From: Thalassospira profundimaris
GTDB lineage: Bacteria > Pseudomonadota > Alphaproteobacteria > Rhodospirillales > Thalassospiraceae
Reading direction: 5' to 3'
Assembly (NCBI RefSeq): GCF_003326675.1
Contig: NZ_JPWF01000002.1
Coordinates: 248,001 to 312,000, forward strand
Length of the DNA: 64,000 bases
Part shown: piece by piece, positions 47,792 to 57,144 of the stretch
How the letters are laid out: each line of letters begins with the position of its first letter
How positions within the stretch are numbered: position 1 is the stretch's first letter
The notes under the pieces: generated by a model
What the model saw: the letters and a program-made list of their open reading frames with translations, nothing else
Told to the model about the DNA's origin: nothing
The model's database searches: none
Made by a program: the position numbers and the translations under genes

Positions 47792-48709
47792 TTAATCGAA
47801 CAATTTGTCGATGTCGTCCTGGCTGATACCCTCGCCTTCGAGTTGCGGACCATTCAATAGATCAGCATCCTCAATGACTTCTTTATCTGCACCTTCGGGC
47901 ATCGGAAGATCGGCAAATGCGTCTTCGCCCCAGATCAGGATCATGTTGTGAACGCGCTCTTCAACGAATTCGAGTGTGCGGACAACCTTGTTAATGCGCT
48001 GCCCGGTAATGTCCTGGAAGTTACAGGATTCAAAGATTTTCGTTACGATAAACGCAATCTGTTCAACGTGATCGGCAACAAAATCACTCGGCGCCGAGTT
48101 TTTAAGCGTCATCGCCAGATCGTCAATCTGCTCGGCTGATTCCAGAATGGTATGTGTTGCCATCTCGGTATCCTTGACGATGGCGTCAAGCTCGGAAGCA
48201 GCACTGACCAACCGGTCGTCCCGCGCCTTTGGGTGGCGCAGCGATGCGATCTGGATTTTGGCCTTGTGGATGTGCTCGTTCATTTCTTCGATCTGGGTAC
48301 GAATCAGTTCCAGATCGTCACGGTCGGGTTCGGATGCACCGGGCCGGTTGCTATGTGTAAAGGTGCTTGAAACCGGCTCAGGTAATTCATCAATCGGTGC
48401 ATCGTTCGAGGCAACCGGTGCCGCCATAACGGCGTCGCTATTGATTGTTGCACCGGATGCCACTGCTTCGCGCAATTGCGAAACTTCACCGCGCAAGGCG
48501 CGAATTTCATCGAGTACAGCCTGCGTCAAACCCGATGGCTCGGCCACCGCACCTGGGGATGGCAAAGAAGAAGGCATGGCTGCACCTGCACCCATTCCAC
48601 TTTCCAGCGACGGATCAAAGAATGAATCCGACCAATCTTCTACGACCCCACCTGTCCGCTCTTTTAACCGACGTTCGGCAGTAAACACCTTCTGAACACG
48701 ACGAGACAT
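47792..48709 (-). CDS. CheZ-like chemotaxis phosphatase, copy 2
   Basis: A 305-residue paralogue of the protein at 42379. It shares the start (MSRRVQKVFTAERRL against MARQGSKRLFTAEMRL), the catalytic block ESCNFQDITGQRINKVVRTL and the VEERVHNMILIWGEDAFADL region. The N-terminal third is longer and rich in proline and serine. It ends GISQDDIDKLFD, again like the FliM CheY-binding motif. ATG 48709 is chosen by alignment to the other copy; GGAGG lies 13 bases upstream, so a TTG at 48721 is possible. Confidence 0.85.
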   Translation of the reverse strand: MSRRVQKVFTAERRLKERTGGVVEDWSDSFFDPSLESGMGAGAAMPSSLPSPGAVAEPSGLTQAVLDEIRALRGEVSQLREAVASGATINSDAVMAAPVASNDAPIDELPEPVSSTFTHSNRPGASEPDRDDLELIRTQIEEMNEHIHKAKIQIASLRHPKARDDRLVSAASELDAIVKDTEMATHTILESAEQIDDLAMTLKNSAPSDFVADHVEQIAFIVTKIFESCNFQDITGQRINKVVRTLEFVEERVHNMILIWGEDAFADLPMPEGADKEVIEDADLLNGPQLEGEGISQDDIDKLFD

Positions 48710-48850
48710 GATTGACTTCAAACCTCCAGAACGGGCAAGGCCCGTTCACCAAATCCCCAAACGCACCGTTTAACGGTGTCGTTCATTACCTTTCGAACAA
48801 GTATAAAGGTGCAGATTGCAACAAGTCCAATGGGTTTCAAGTACAAGTCC

Positions 48851-48886
48851 TTGAAAAAGAACACCCCGGCCATGGACCGGGGTGTT
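48851..48886 (-). terminator. Intrinsic terminator of the glycine cleavage operon
   Basis: AACACCCCGG (48860-48869) and CCGGGGTGTT (48877-48886) pair around CCATGGA. Read leftward the stem is followed by CTTTTTC. It lies 26 bases past the gcvPB stop. Confidence 0.85.
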
Positions 48887-48911
48887 TTCAAACATGTAGT
48901 AGCGTTGCGTA

Positions 48912-50408
48912 TCAAGCCGTTTCCGGCTGCCAGCGCAAAACAGGCTTACGTGCCGCTGCCGTTTCATCAAGACGACGACGCGGCGTCAGGTATGGTGCGT
49001 TCTTGAAGAACTCCGCATCGCCCGACTCGGCCTTTGCCACAAGTGACAAAACAGCGTCACAGAACTGATCGATCGATTCCTTGGTTTCGGTCTCGGTCGG
49101 TTCGATCAGCAATGCCCCATGAACGACCAGCGGGAAATACATGGTCATCGGATGGAAACCTTCGTCGATGATCGCCTTGGCAAGATCAAGTGTCGAAACA
49201 CCGGTATCTTTCAGGAAGCTGTCATCAAACAGGGCTTCGTGCATGCAATAGCCAGGGAAAGCCACGCTGAGCTTTTCCTTGAGACGTGCGAGAAGATAGT
49301 TCGCATTCAGAACCGCATCACCGGATGCCTGACGCAGACCATCAGCACCGTGACTCTTCATATAGGTCAAAGCACGGATGAACATGCCCATCTGACCGTG
49401 GAAACCTTTCAGACGGCCAAACGGCTTCATGCCGTCATTTTCGTCTGCGGTTTCAACCAGATGGAAGCCGTTTTCGTTACGTACGACATATGGGATCGGC
49501 GCATAGGGTGCCAATGCCTCGGAGAACACAACCGGCCCGGAACCCGGTCCACCGCCGCCATGCGGGGTAGAGAAGGTCTTGTGCAGGTTGATATGCATCG
49601 CATCAATGCCAAGATCGGCCGGGCGAACACGACCAACAATGGCGTTGAAGTTTGCACCATCGCAATAGAAGTAACCGCCTGCGGCATGCACCAGATCGGC
49701 AATCTTGCGAACATCACGTTCAAACAGACCACAGGTATTCGGGTTGGTCAGCATGATACCCGCGACATCGTCGCCAAGCTTGGCTTCGAATGCGGCCAGA
49801 TCAACACGGCCATCCTCGGTTGCCGGGATCGAATCCACAGTAAAGCCGCAAGCAGCAGCCGTTGCCGGGTTGGTGCCGTGTGCAGATTCCGGCACCAGAA
49901 CACGACGGCGATTTTCACCACGTGCATCAAGTGCCGCACGGATCGCCATCATGCCGCACAGTTCACCCTGTGCACCGGCCGCCGGTGACATGGAAACGGC
50001 AGGCATACCGGTCAAAACCAGCAGCCAGTGCGCACAGGTGTCGATCAGTTCCAGGGCACCCTGAACAGTGCTTTCCGGCTGCATCGGGTGCAAATCGGCA
50101 AGACCGGGCAAACGCGCGACTTTTTCGTTCAGACGCGGGTTATGCTTCATGGTGCAGGAACCCAGCGGGAAGAAGCCGGAATCAATGCCGAAGTTCTTCT
50201 GCGAAAGGCGTGTGAAGTGGCGAACCACCTGTGGCTCGGACAGGCCCGGAAGACCGACGTCACTTTCGCGGTCAAGACCACCAAGACGCGACTTGGTTCC
50301 TTTGGGTTCCGGAAGGTCGACACCGGTACGGTCCGGCTGACCTTGTTCAAAGATCAGCTTTTCTTCCAGAACAAGTCCACGGTTGCCGGTATGGGTTGCG
50401 AACGTCAT
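48912..50408 (-). CDS. gcvPB: Glycine dehydrogenase (decarboxylating) subunit 2
   Basis: A 498-residue C-terminal half of the glycine cleavage P protein, which in this operon is split into two genes. The PLP lysine is in [19 protein letters not shown], and [15 protein letters not shown] and [15 protein letters not shown] are family blocks. With subunit 1 it decarboxylates glycine and loads the aminomethyl group onto GcvH. It overlaps gcvPA by 4 bases and is the last gene of the riboswitch-controlled operon. Confidence 0.97.
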   Translation of the reverse strand: MTFATHTGNRGLVLEEKLIFEQGQPDRTGVDLPEPKGTKSRLGGLDRESDVGLPGLSEPQVVRHFTRLSQKNFGIDSGFFPLGSCTMKHNPRLNEKVARLPGLADLHPMQPESTVQGALELIDTCAHWLLVLTGMPAVSMSPAAGAQGELCGMMAIRAALDARGENRRRVLVPESAHGTNPATAAACGFTVDSIPATEDGRVDLAAFEAKLGDDVAGIMLTNPNTCGLFERDVRKIADLVHAAGGYFYCDGANFNAIVGRVRPADLGIDAMHINLHKTFSTPHGGGGPGSGPVVFSEALAPYAPIPYVVRNENGFHLVETADENDGMKPFGRLKGFHGQMGMFIRALTYMKSHGADGLRQASGDAVLNANYLLARLKEKLSVAFPGYCMHEALFDDSFLKDTGVSTLDLAKAIIDEGFHPMTMYFPLVVHGALLIEPTETETKESIDQFCDAVLSLVAKAESGDAEFFKNAPYLTPRRRLDETAAARKPVLRWQPETA

Positions 50409-51760
50409 GCCAGCGCCTCCTTCAATGCGGCCGCAAGGGCTGCGATATCTTCGTCGGTGTTGGTTTCGGTAACCGCGACCAAAAGGTAGTTGTCCAGATC
50501 CGAACGGTTCGGATACAGACGCGACAGCGGCACACCACCCAGAACACCCTCGGCAACCAGCGCCTCGACCACTTCGGCGGCCGGTTTGGTCAGCTTGACA
50601 GTGAACTCGTTAAAGAAGCTGTCATTGACTACCGAAGCACCCGGAACCGCATCAATTGCGTCTGCTGCCTTGCAGGCATTTTCATGGTTCAGCGTTGCCA
50701 GACGACGATAACCATCTTCGCCAAGCAGGCTCATATGCACTGTAAAGGCCAGCGAACACAGACCAGAGTTGGTGCAGATGTTCGAGGTCGCCTTTTCACG
50801 GCGGATGTGCTGTTCACGGGTCGAAAGGGTCAGAACAAAGCCACGCTTGCCGTCCTGGTCAACCGTTTCACCGCAAAGACGACCCGGCATCTGACGAACC
50901 AGTTTCTGCGTGGTGGCGAACAGACCGACATAAGGTCCGCCATAGTTCAGCGCATTACCAATCGACTGACCTTCGCCGCAAACGATGTCTGCACCAAAGC
51001 TGCCCGGCGACTTGATCGCACCGAATGCAACCGCCTCGGTAAAGACAACGACAAGAAGTGCGCCCTTGGCATGGCAAAGATCTGCCAGACGGGTGTGGTC
51101 CTGAATACGGCCAAAGACGTCCGGATACTGAACAACCACGCAGGCGGTCTGATCATCAATCAGTTCGCCAAGTTCTTCGACGGTTGCCTGCTGTTCCGGA
51201 TTGCCATCGCGACCGGCAACTTCGGTATCGCTGTACTGGCAATAGGTTTCCGTAACTTCGCGGTAATGCGGATGCAGACCACCCGACAGAACGGCCTTTT
51301 TACGACGGGTCGCACGGCAGGCCATCAGAACAGCCTCGGCACAGGAAGTCGCGCCATCCCACATCGATGCGTTTGCCACATCCATGCCGGTGATCGATGC
51401 CACCTGGGTCTGGAATTCGAACAGATACTGCAAGGTACCCTGTGCGATTTCCGGCTGATAAGGCGTATAGGCGGTCAGGAATTCACCGCGCTGGATGACA
51501 TAATCAACCGTTGCAGGAACATGGTGACGATAGGCACCTGCACCCAGGAAGCTCGGCACACTTGATGCGCCGATGTTTTTGGCCGCAAGCGCCTGCATGT
51601 CGCGTTCAACCTGCATTTCGCCAAGGTGGCTTGGCAGATCGACCGGCGCATCAAGCAACGCACCATCGGGCACATCGCAATAAAGTTCTTCGACCGATGA
51701 CGCCCCGATGGTTTCAAGCATCGCGGCGCGATCAGCGCGGGTTAGGGGAAGATAACGCAT
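50405..51760 (-). CDS. gcvPA: Glycine dehydrogenase (decarboxylating) subunit 1
   Basis: A 451-residue N-terminal half of the split P protein. It begins [19 protein letters not shown] and has the blocks [26 protein letters not shown] and [14 protein letters not shown]. It forms a heterotetramer with subunit 2. ATG 51760 lies one base after the gcvH stop with AAGGT upstream; the frame is open further into gcvH. It overlaps gcvPB by 4 bases. Confidence 0.97.
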   Translation of the reverse strand: MRYLPLTRADRAAMLETIGASSVEELYCDVPDGALLDAPVDLPSHLGEMQVERDMQALAAKNIGASSVPSFLGAGAYRHHVPATVDYVIQRGEFLTAYTPYQPEIAQGTLQYLFEFQTQVASITGMDVANASMWDGATSCAEAVLMACRATRRKKAVLSGGLHPHYREVTETYCQYSDTEVAGRDGNPEQQATVEELGELIDDQTACVVVQYPDVFGRIQDHTRLADLCHAKGALLVVVFTEAVAFGAIKSPGSFGADIVCGEGQSIGNALNYGGPYVGLFATTQKLVRQMPGRLCGETVDQDGKRGFVLTLSTREQHIRREKATSNICTNSGLCSLAFTVHMSLLGEDGYRRLATLNHENACKAADAIDAVPGASVVNDSFFNEFTVKLTKPAAEVVEALVAEGVLGGVPLSRLYPNRSDLDNYLLVAVTETNTDEDIAALAAALKEALA

Positions 51761-51761
51761 A

Positions 51762-52133
51762 TTACAGACCTTCGACGAAGTCTTTATAGGCTGCTTCATC
51801 CATCAGCTCGTCGAGCTGGGATTCATCAGTCAGCGACATTTTGAAGAACCAGCCATCGGTTTCCGGTGCTTCGTTCACCAGTGCCGGATTTGCATCAAGT
51901 TCTTCGTTCACTTCAACGATTTCACCATCAAGCGGGGCATAGACATCGCTTGCGGCCTTGACCGATTCAACAACGGCTGCATCGCCGTCCTTGGTCAGTT
52001 TTTTGCCAACTTCAGGAAGCTCGACATAAACGATATCGCCCAGCGACTGCTGTGCGTAATCGGTGATGCCAACAGTTGCGATACCGTCTTCGAGTTCGAT
52101 CCATTCATGTTCCTGCGAGAATTTCTTAGCCAT
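51762..52133 (-). CDS. gcvH: Glycine cleavage system H protein
   Basis: A 123-residue lipoyl carrier. The lipoylation lysine is in [15 protein letters not shown], and the N-terminal [20 protein letters not shown] is typical. It shuttles the aminomethyl group between P, T and L proteins. ATG 52133 gives the standard length, with AGGGA upstream; the longer frame to 52181 is not supported. It lies between gcvT and gcvPA. Confidence 0.97.
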   Translation of the reverse strand: MAKKFSQEHEWIELEDGIATVGITDYAQQSLGDIVYVELPEVGKKLTKDGDAAVVESVKAASDVYAPLDGEIVEVNEELDANPALVNEAPETDGWFFKMSLTDESQLDELMDEAAYKDFVEGL

Positions 52134-52201
52134 TTTATTTGTCCCTGTTGATCGTATGTCTACCGGGCGGCAATGCCGCACATTCTCAAGAATTGCGGCG
52201 A

Positions 52202-53314
52202 TTAACCGCGGAAATAACGATGCGGTGCGAACGGAAGCGCAACCACCTCTGCCGGGCGGGCTTTGCCACGCACCATAAGATCGACCTTGGTGCCCGGTTC
52301 GGAAAATTCAATTGCCACATAGCCCATTGCAATCGGACCATCGACCGTCGGGCCGAAACCACCACTGGTAATTTCGCCGATTTCTTCGCCGTCGCTGTTC
52401 AGAATCTGGGTGTGTTCGCGGGCAGGTGCCTTGCCTTCGGGCTGGATGCCAACGCGTTTGCGATCCGCACCATTTGCAAGCTGATCAAGGATCACATCCG
52501 CGCCCTTGAAACCGCCCTCTTCACGACGGCGCTTGTTGATGATCCAGTTCAGATCGCCTTCAACCGGGGTCGTGGTGGTGCCGATATCATTGCCATAAAG
52601 GCAAAGACCGGCTTCCAGACGCAGCGAGTCACGGGCACCAAGGCCAATGGCCTCGACCTCTTCCTCCGCCAGCAATTTGCGCGCAAGTTCTTCGGCACGG
52701 TCATTGGGCACAGAAATTTCATAGCCGTCTTCGCCGGTATAGCCCGAACGGGTGACAAAGCAGGCGATGCCGGCAATATCAATCTCGGCAAAGCTCATGA
52801 ATTTCAGATCGGCAACAGCCGGGGCAAAGCGGGCCAGAACATTGGCAGCCTCGGGTCCCTGAAGCGCCATAAGCGCGCGGTCATCGATTTCTTCAAGGGA
52901 AACGCCGTCGCCAAGATTGGCGCGCATATGGACGATATCATCATCCTTGCAGGCCGCATTGATCACCAGAAACAGGCTGTCACCGGCATTGGTGATCATC
53001 AGATCGTCAAGGATCGTGCCATCGTCCTGGGTGAAGGTGGAATAACGGGTGCGGCCCTGTTTCAGGATCGCGATATCGCCTGGCACAAGCTTTTCCAGCT
53101 CGGCGACACGGTTTTCACCGGTCAGGCGGACCTGCCCCATATGGGACACATCAAACAAACCCGCTTTGGCACGGGTGTGAAGGTGCTCGCCCTTGACACC
53201 AAGGGGGTATTGCACCGGCATATCATATCCGGCAAACGGCACCATTTTTGCGCCAAGCTCGATATGGAGGTCATAAAGGGCTGTTTTAAGCAGTTCGGTC
53301 TGATGATCGGCCAT
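52202..53314 (-). CDS. gcvT: Glycine cleavage system T protein (aminomethyltransferase)
   Basis: A 370-residue folate-dependent enzyme that releases ammonia and transfers the methylene group to tetrahydrofolate. Diagnostic blocks are [41 protein letters not shown] and the C-terminal [18 protein letters not shown] 53314 has GGGAGAG just upstream. It is the first gene of gcvT-H-PA-PB and sits about 55 bases downstream of a tandem glycine riboswitch. Confidence 0.97.
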   Translation of the reverse strand: MADHQTELLKTALYDLHIELGAKMVPFAGYDMPVQYPLGVKGEHLHTRAKAGLFDVSHMGQVRLTGENRVAELEKLVPGDIAILKQGRTRYSTFTQDDGTILDDLMITNAGDSLFLVINAACKDDDIVHMRANLGDGVSLEEIDDRALMALQGPEAANVLARFAPAVADLKFMSFAEIDIAGIACFVTRSGYTGEDGYEISVPNDRAEELARKLLAEEEVEAIGLGARDSLRLEAGLCLYGNDIGTTTTPVEGDLNWIINKRRREEGGFKGADVILDQLANGADRKRVGIQPEGKAPAREHTQILNSDGEEIGEITSGGFGPTVDGPIAMGYVAIEFSEPGTKVDLMVRGKARPAEVVALPFAPHRYFRG

Positions 53315-53367
53315 CAAGCTCTCCCGGACAGTCGTTGCGAAACATAGCCGACCAATGGCCAACCACA

Positions 53368-53582
53368 TTCCCCCTCTGTCTTGGAGCCTGAAAGAATCAC
53401 AGCCGACTTGTCGTGACGGTCTGCTTACATCTTCGGCGAGGCGGTCACCGGCAAATCAAATTGATGCCGCCTGCTTTCCAGAGTCCCATCTCCCCGCGGT
53501 CCGTTTGCCTGAGAGTTTCCGGGGTGGTTGCTCCTTCGGCGTCCGCGCAATCCGATATGGACCGTGGCACTCTCCCACGGGG
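53368..53582 (-). ncRNA. Tandem glycine riboswitch controlling the gcv operon
   Basis: Read leftward, aptamer 1 (about 53580-53494) has GGGAGAGTGCC, the conserved internal loop GCCGAAGGAGCAA and GGAAACTCTCAGGCAAA. Aptamer 2 (about 53492-53370) has GGGACTCTGGAAAGC, the loop GCCGAAGATGTAAGC and TTTCAGGCTCCAAGACAGAG. Both match the glycine aptamer plan, with aptamer 2 more divergent in its loop. Glycine binding in such leaders normally switches on glycine cleavage genes. A weak promoter, TTGAAA and TACCCA 16 bases apart, is at 53616-53589. Confidence 0.92.
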
Positions 53583-53677
53583 ATCACTTGGGTATGCGTC
53601 CTTATACGTATTTCAATCCCGGTCGACCAGCCCCAAAATTCAGGCATTCGTCATACCGGGATTTTCAACCGGTGGCG

Positions 53678-54232
53678 TTATTTCACGCCGGTACGACGAT
53701 TATATTCCAGCTGATCCGCATTCAACTGGAAACCAAGGTAAATCTCGTAATCCGGGCCGGTCCAGACGTCATCAAGCGGCACCGAAAGCGTGACCTGCTC
53801 GTCACGAAAACGCGCCATATTAAGGTTGTCTGCGAACGGAAGCGTCACATCAAACACCGATTTCTGAACAAACTTTCCGGACGGATCGCGCAGTGCGACA
53901 AAATACTGGAAGGCCGTCGTGCGGCTTTGTGCCGCCGGGCCAAGTTCGGCCTTGATGATCGGGCTGATGATGACATCAAGCGTCTTGTCATCAAGATCAT
54001 ATCCGCAATCGCCAAGATAACCTTCAAACTCGGCTTCGACGATTACATCGGTCAGATCTTTGCCAGCACCGCTGAACTGAACAAGGGTTGCGGTGTCTTT
54101 TGGCAGATAGGCCGCCGGGCAGGTCGGAACAGCCGGTTCTTCAAACATGTTGCCACCACATGCACTCAGCAATCCACCAACCGAGACCATACCCAATGCA
54201 CAAACGCGCCGCAGTCCGTTACCGATCGTCAT
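53678..54232 (-). CDS. Hypothetical lipoprotein
   Basis: A 184-residue protein with a signal peptide ending in the lipobox LLSACGG (cysteine near 25). Two further cysteines, in VPTCPAAYLP and LGDCGYDLDD, may form a disulfide. The body looks like a beta-rich fold of about 150 residues. No named family is evident to me; similar small lipoproteins occur in Rhodospirillales. ATG 54232 has AGAGG 7 bases upstream. It lies directly upstream of the glycine riboswitch, in the same direction. Confidence 0.75.
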   Translation of the reverse strand: MTIGNGLRRVCALGMVSVGGLLSACGGNMFEEPAVPTCPAAYLPKDTATLVQFSGAGKDLTDVIVEAEFEGYLGDCGYDLDDKTLDVIISPIIKAELGPAAQSRTTAFQYFVALRDPSGKFVQKSVFDVTLPFADNLNMARFRDEQVTLSVPLDDVWTGPDYEIYLGFQLNADQLEYNRRTGVK

Positions 54233-54491
54233 CCAAGCCTCTATCAAACCATCTGTTTTATGACCTGTGCGTGTGTCGCACGGCCCGCGCGCAGTCTATG
54301 CTGTCACTGCCCTGCATACAACCCGCTTCGGCGATCATCGCCAAATCAGAACCGCAAAATCATCGCGTATCAGCCCTAGTCAATCCATGCAGAGTCATTG
54401 CGCCGCAAGATCAGGCAGGTTATGTAACGAGAACGCTTGAATAACTGCGCTGGGCGATGCCCTGGCTCATTTTGGAAACCGGACCTGTATC

Positions 54492-55439
54492 ATGTCAGAC
54501 AAAGCCAATCTTCGGATCGTTCTTGCCAACCCGCGCGGCTTTTGCGCCGGGGTCGACCGTGCGATTGAGATCGTCGAAAAGGCGCTCGAAAAATATGGTG
54601 CGCCGGTTTATGTCCGCCACGAAATCGTCCACAACAAATTTGTGGTCGACCGTCTGCGCGACATGGGTGCGGTATTTGTCGACGAACTTGATGCGGTTCC
54701 AGATGGTGTGCCGGTGATCTTTTCGGCCCATGGCGTTCCGAAATCCGTGCCGGAAGCCGCCGAAACCCGCAAGCTTGAATATCTTGATGCGACCTGCCCG
54801 CTGGTTTCCAAGGTGCATCGCGGTGCCGAACGCCACTTTGCCGATGGCAAGCATATCCTGTTGATCGGTCATGCCGGTCACCCGGAAGTCATCGGCACAA
54901 TGGGCCAGTTGCCACCGGGCAGCATGACCCTGATCGAGACCGAGGAAGACGCCGAAAAGCTTGAGGTTACCAATCCGGAAAACCTCGCCTTCGTGACACA
55001 AACCACGCTTTCGCTGGATGACACGGCCAAAATCATCGAAATCCTTCAGCGCCGTTTCCCGTCCATTTCGGTGCCGAAGAAAGAAGACATTTGCTATGCG
55101 ACCACCAATCGCCAGCATGCGGTCAAAATGATCGCCGAGAAGGCTGATGCGATTCTGGTACTCGGTGCGCCGAACTCGTCAAACTCCAACCGTCTGGTCG
55201 AAGTTGCCAAACGCGAAGGATGCACACGTTCGGTTCTAGTTGAACGCGCCCGTGACATTGACTGGACCAAGCTTGAAGGGATCGAAACCCTTGGCATCAC
55301 TGCTGGTGCGTCAGCCCCGGAAGTTCTGGTCGAAGAAGTCATTGATGCCTGCCGCGAACGTTACGACGTTACGGTAGAGACCATCACACTGACCGAAGAA
55401 AATGTGACCTTCAAACTGCCGCGTCAGCTTGCAAGCTAA
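54492..55439 (+). CDS. ispH: 4-hydroxy-3-methylbut-2-enyl diphosphate reductase
   Basis: A 315-residue iron-sulfur enzyme, the last step of the non-mevalonate pathway, giving IPP and DMAPP. The cluster ligands are in [24 protein letters not shown] and the C-terminal LGAPNSSNS region (with ICYATTNRQ supplying the third cysteine). Length matches the family. It starts the ispH-thrB-rnhA cluster, common in alphaproteobacteria, and ispE is also in this window. Confidence 0.97.
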   Translation: MSDKANLRIVLANPRGFCAGVDRAIEIVEKALEKYGAPVYVRHEIVHNKFVVDRLRDMGAVFVDELDAVPDGVPVIFSAHGVPKSVPEAAETRKLEYLDATCPLVSKVHRGAERHFADGKHILLIGHAGHPEVIGTMGQLPPGSMTLIETEEDAEKLEVTNPENLAFVTQTTLSLDDTAKIIEILQRRFPSISVPKKEDICYATTNRQHAVKMIAEKADAILVLGAPNSSNSNRLVEVAKREGCTRSVLVERARDIDWTKLEGIETLGITAGASAPEVLVEEVIDACRERYDVTVETITLTEENVTFKLPRQLAS

Positions 55440-55485
55440 GACCTTTTAAATCTTTACCTTTCAGATCAGGACCACGATAGATCCA

Positions 55486-56454
55486 ATGGCCGTCTATACC
55501 GACGTTTCAGACGAAGACATCGCCCGTTTTGTTGCCGAATATGATATTGGCGATGTGGTGTCGTTCAAAGGCATTGCAGAGGGTGTCGAAAACACCAACT
55601 TCCTGCTTCAAACGACCGAGGCGCCATTTATCCTTACCCTGTATGAAAAGCGCGTGAACCCGGATGACCTGCCCTTTTATCTGGGTCTGATGGATCATCT
55701 TTCGGCCAAGGGGCTTAATTGCCCGACCCCGATCCACGGAACCGATGGGGTTGCATTGCGTCGCCTGTGCGGTCGCCCGGCGGCGATCACATCCTTCCTG
55801 CAAGGCATGTCACCACGCCGCATCCTGCCCCATCATTGCGCAGGCCTGGGTATCGCCTTGGCCAAGCTGCACACTGCTGGTCTTGATTTCGAAATGTATC
55901 TTCCCAACGCACTGAGCGTTAAGGGATGGCGCGGACTGGTCGAAAGTTGCCGGGAACATGCCGATGATGTTGAACCGGGTCTTGGCAAAATGATTGGCGA
56001 CGAGATCGCCTATCTTGAAGCGCACTGGCCCCATGATCTGCCCAAGGGCGTCATTCACGCCGACCTGTTCCCGGACAATGTATTTTTCTTCCCGGGCAAG
56101 GAAGACGTATCTGGACTGATTGACTTCTATTTCGCGTGCAATGATCTGCTTTGCTATGACATCGCGATCTGCATGAATGCATGGTGTTTTGAACCTGATA
56201 ACAGCTTTAACGTTACCAAGGCCAAGCACCTGTTATCGCAATATGGCAAGGTGCGGTCATTGACCGATGCCGAAATTGCCGCATTGCCGATTTTGGCCCG
56301 CGGGGCCAGCCTGCGCTTCTTGCTGACCCGCCTTTATGATTGGGTAAACACTCCCAAGGACGCCTTGGTAACGCCGAAGAACCCGCGCGAGTATATCAAT
56401 AAACTGCGCTTCCATCAGCGGGTCGAAAGTGCTGCTGCTTACGGACTTGATTAA
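55486..56454 (+). CDS. thrB: Homoserine kinase (ThrB, choline-kinase-like type)
   Basis: A 322-residue kinase of the aminoglycoside phosphotransferase fold, the ThrB type of alphaproteobacteria rather than the GHMP type. The catalytic loop is GVIHADLFPDNVFFF, followed by GLIDFYFACND (metal-binding aspartate). The opening MAVYTDVSDEDIARFVAEYD is family-specific. It makes O-phosphohomoserine for ThrC (31.6 kb). It lies 46 bases after ispH and 12 bases before rnhA. Confidence 0.95.
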   Translation: MAVYTDVSDEDIARFVAEYDIGDVVSFKGIAEGVENTNFLLQTTEAPFILTLYEKRVNPDDLPFYLGLMDHLSAKGLNCPTPIHGTDGVALRRLCGRPAAITSFLQGMSPRRILPHHCAGLGIALAKLHTAGLDFEMYLPNALSVKGWRGLVESCREHADDVEPGLGKMIGDEIAYLEAHWPHDLPKGVIHADLFPDNVFFFPGKEDVSGLIDFYFACNDLLCYDIAICMNAWCFEPDNSFNVTKAKHLLSQYGKVRSLTDAEIAALPILARGASLRFLLTRLYDWVNTPKDALVTPKNPREYINKLRFHQRVESAAAYGLD

Positions 56455-56466
56455 GGATACCCATCG

Positions 56467-56916
56467 ATGACTTCACAAGGCAGCGGCGATAACCACGTCG
56501 AGATTTACACCGACGGCGCATGCAGCGGCAATCCCGGACCCGGTGGCTGGGGCGCAATCCTGCGCTTTAAGGGTGTCGAAAAGGAATTGTCGGGTGGTGA
56601 TCCTGAAACCACCAACAACCGTATGGAAATGATGGCCGCCATCAGTGCGCTGGAGGCCCTTAAACGGCCGTGCGTCGTCGATATCTATACCGATAGCAGC
56701 TATGTCCGTGACGGCATTACGAAATGGATTTTCGGCTGGCAGAAACGTGGCTGGAAAACCGCGGACAAGAAGCCGGTGAAGAATGTCGAACTGTGGCAAA
56801 GAATGCTTGATGCATTACGCCCGCATAAAGTCGAATGGCATTGGGTCAAAGGCCATGCTGGCCACCCTGAAAACGAACGTTGTGATGAACTGGCCCGAAT
56901 GGCTGTTCCAAAATAG
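56467..56916 (+). CDS. rnhA: Ribonuclease HI
   Basis: A 149-residue enzyme that cuts the RNA strand of RNA-DNA hybrids. The catalytic acids are in [19 protein letters not shown] (Asp), [16 protein letters not shown] (Glu), IYTDSSYV (Asp) and the C-terminal ENERCDELA (Asp). [10 protein letters not shown] is the conserved basic/His loop. It closes the ispH-thrB-rnhA cluster. Confidence 0.97.
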   Translation: MTSQGSGDNHVEIYTDGACSGNPGPGGWGAILRFKGVEKELSGGDPETTNNRMEMMAAISALEALKRPCVVDIYTDSSYVRDGITKWIFGWQKRGWKTADKKPVKNVELWQRMLDALRPHKVEWHWVKGHAGHPENERCDELARMAVPK

Positions 56917-57144
56917 TGAAATTTTCGGCCAATTGCCGACAACTGCTTGAAGCTTAAATACTTCGCTCCAAAATAGATGGGGTAGCTGGTCACAACTAAA
57001 TATTTATCAGGAAAACAAAATCAAACTTGCGTTTCGAACAACTTCCGGGTTGATTCGACTCAGATATAGGAGTGTTGGCTCCCATACAAACGTCGAGTAA
57101 AGTATATTTGACTAGCCTAAAGTGGGTGCCCCAGGAGAGAACGC

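Noticed and set aside
50231-51565. A 444-codon plus-strand frame opposite gcvPA/gcvPB
   Set aside because: Crosses two overlapping real genes on the other strand; shadow of their codon usage.
53355-53793. Plus-strand open frames across the region upstream of gcvT
   Set aside because: The region is explained by the tandem glycine riboswitch on the minus strand.
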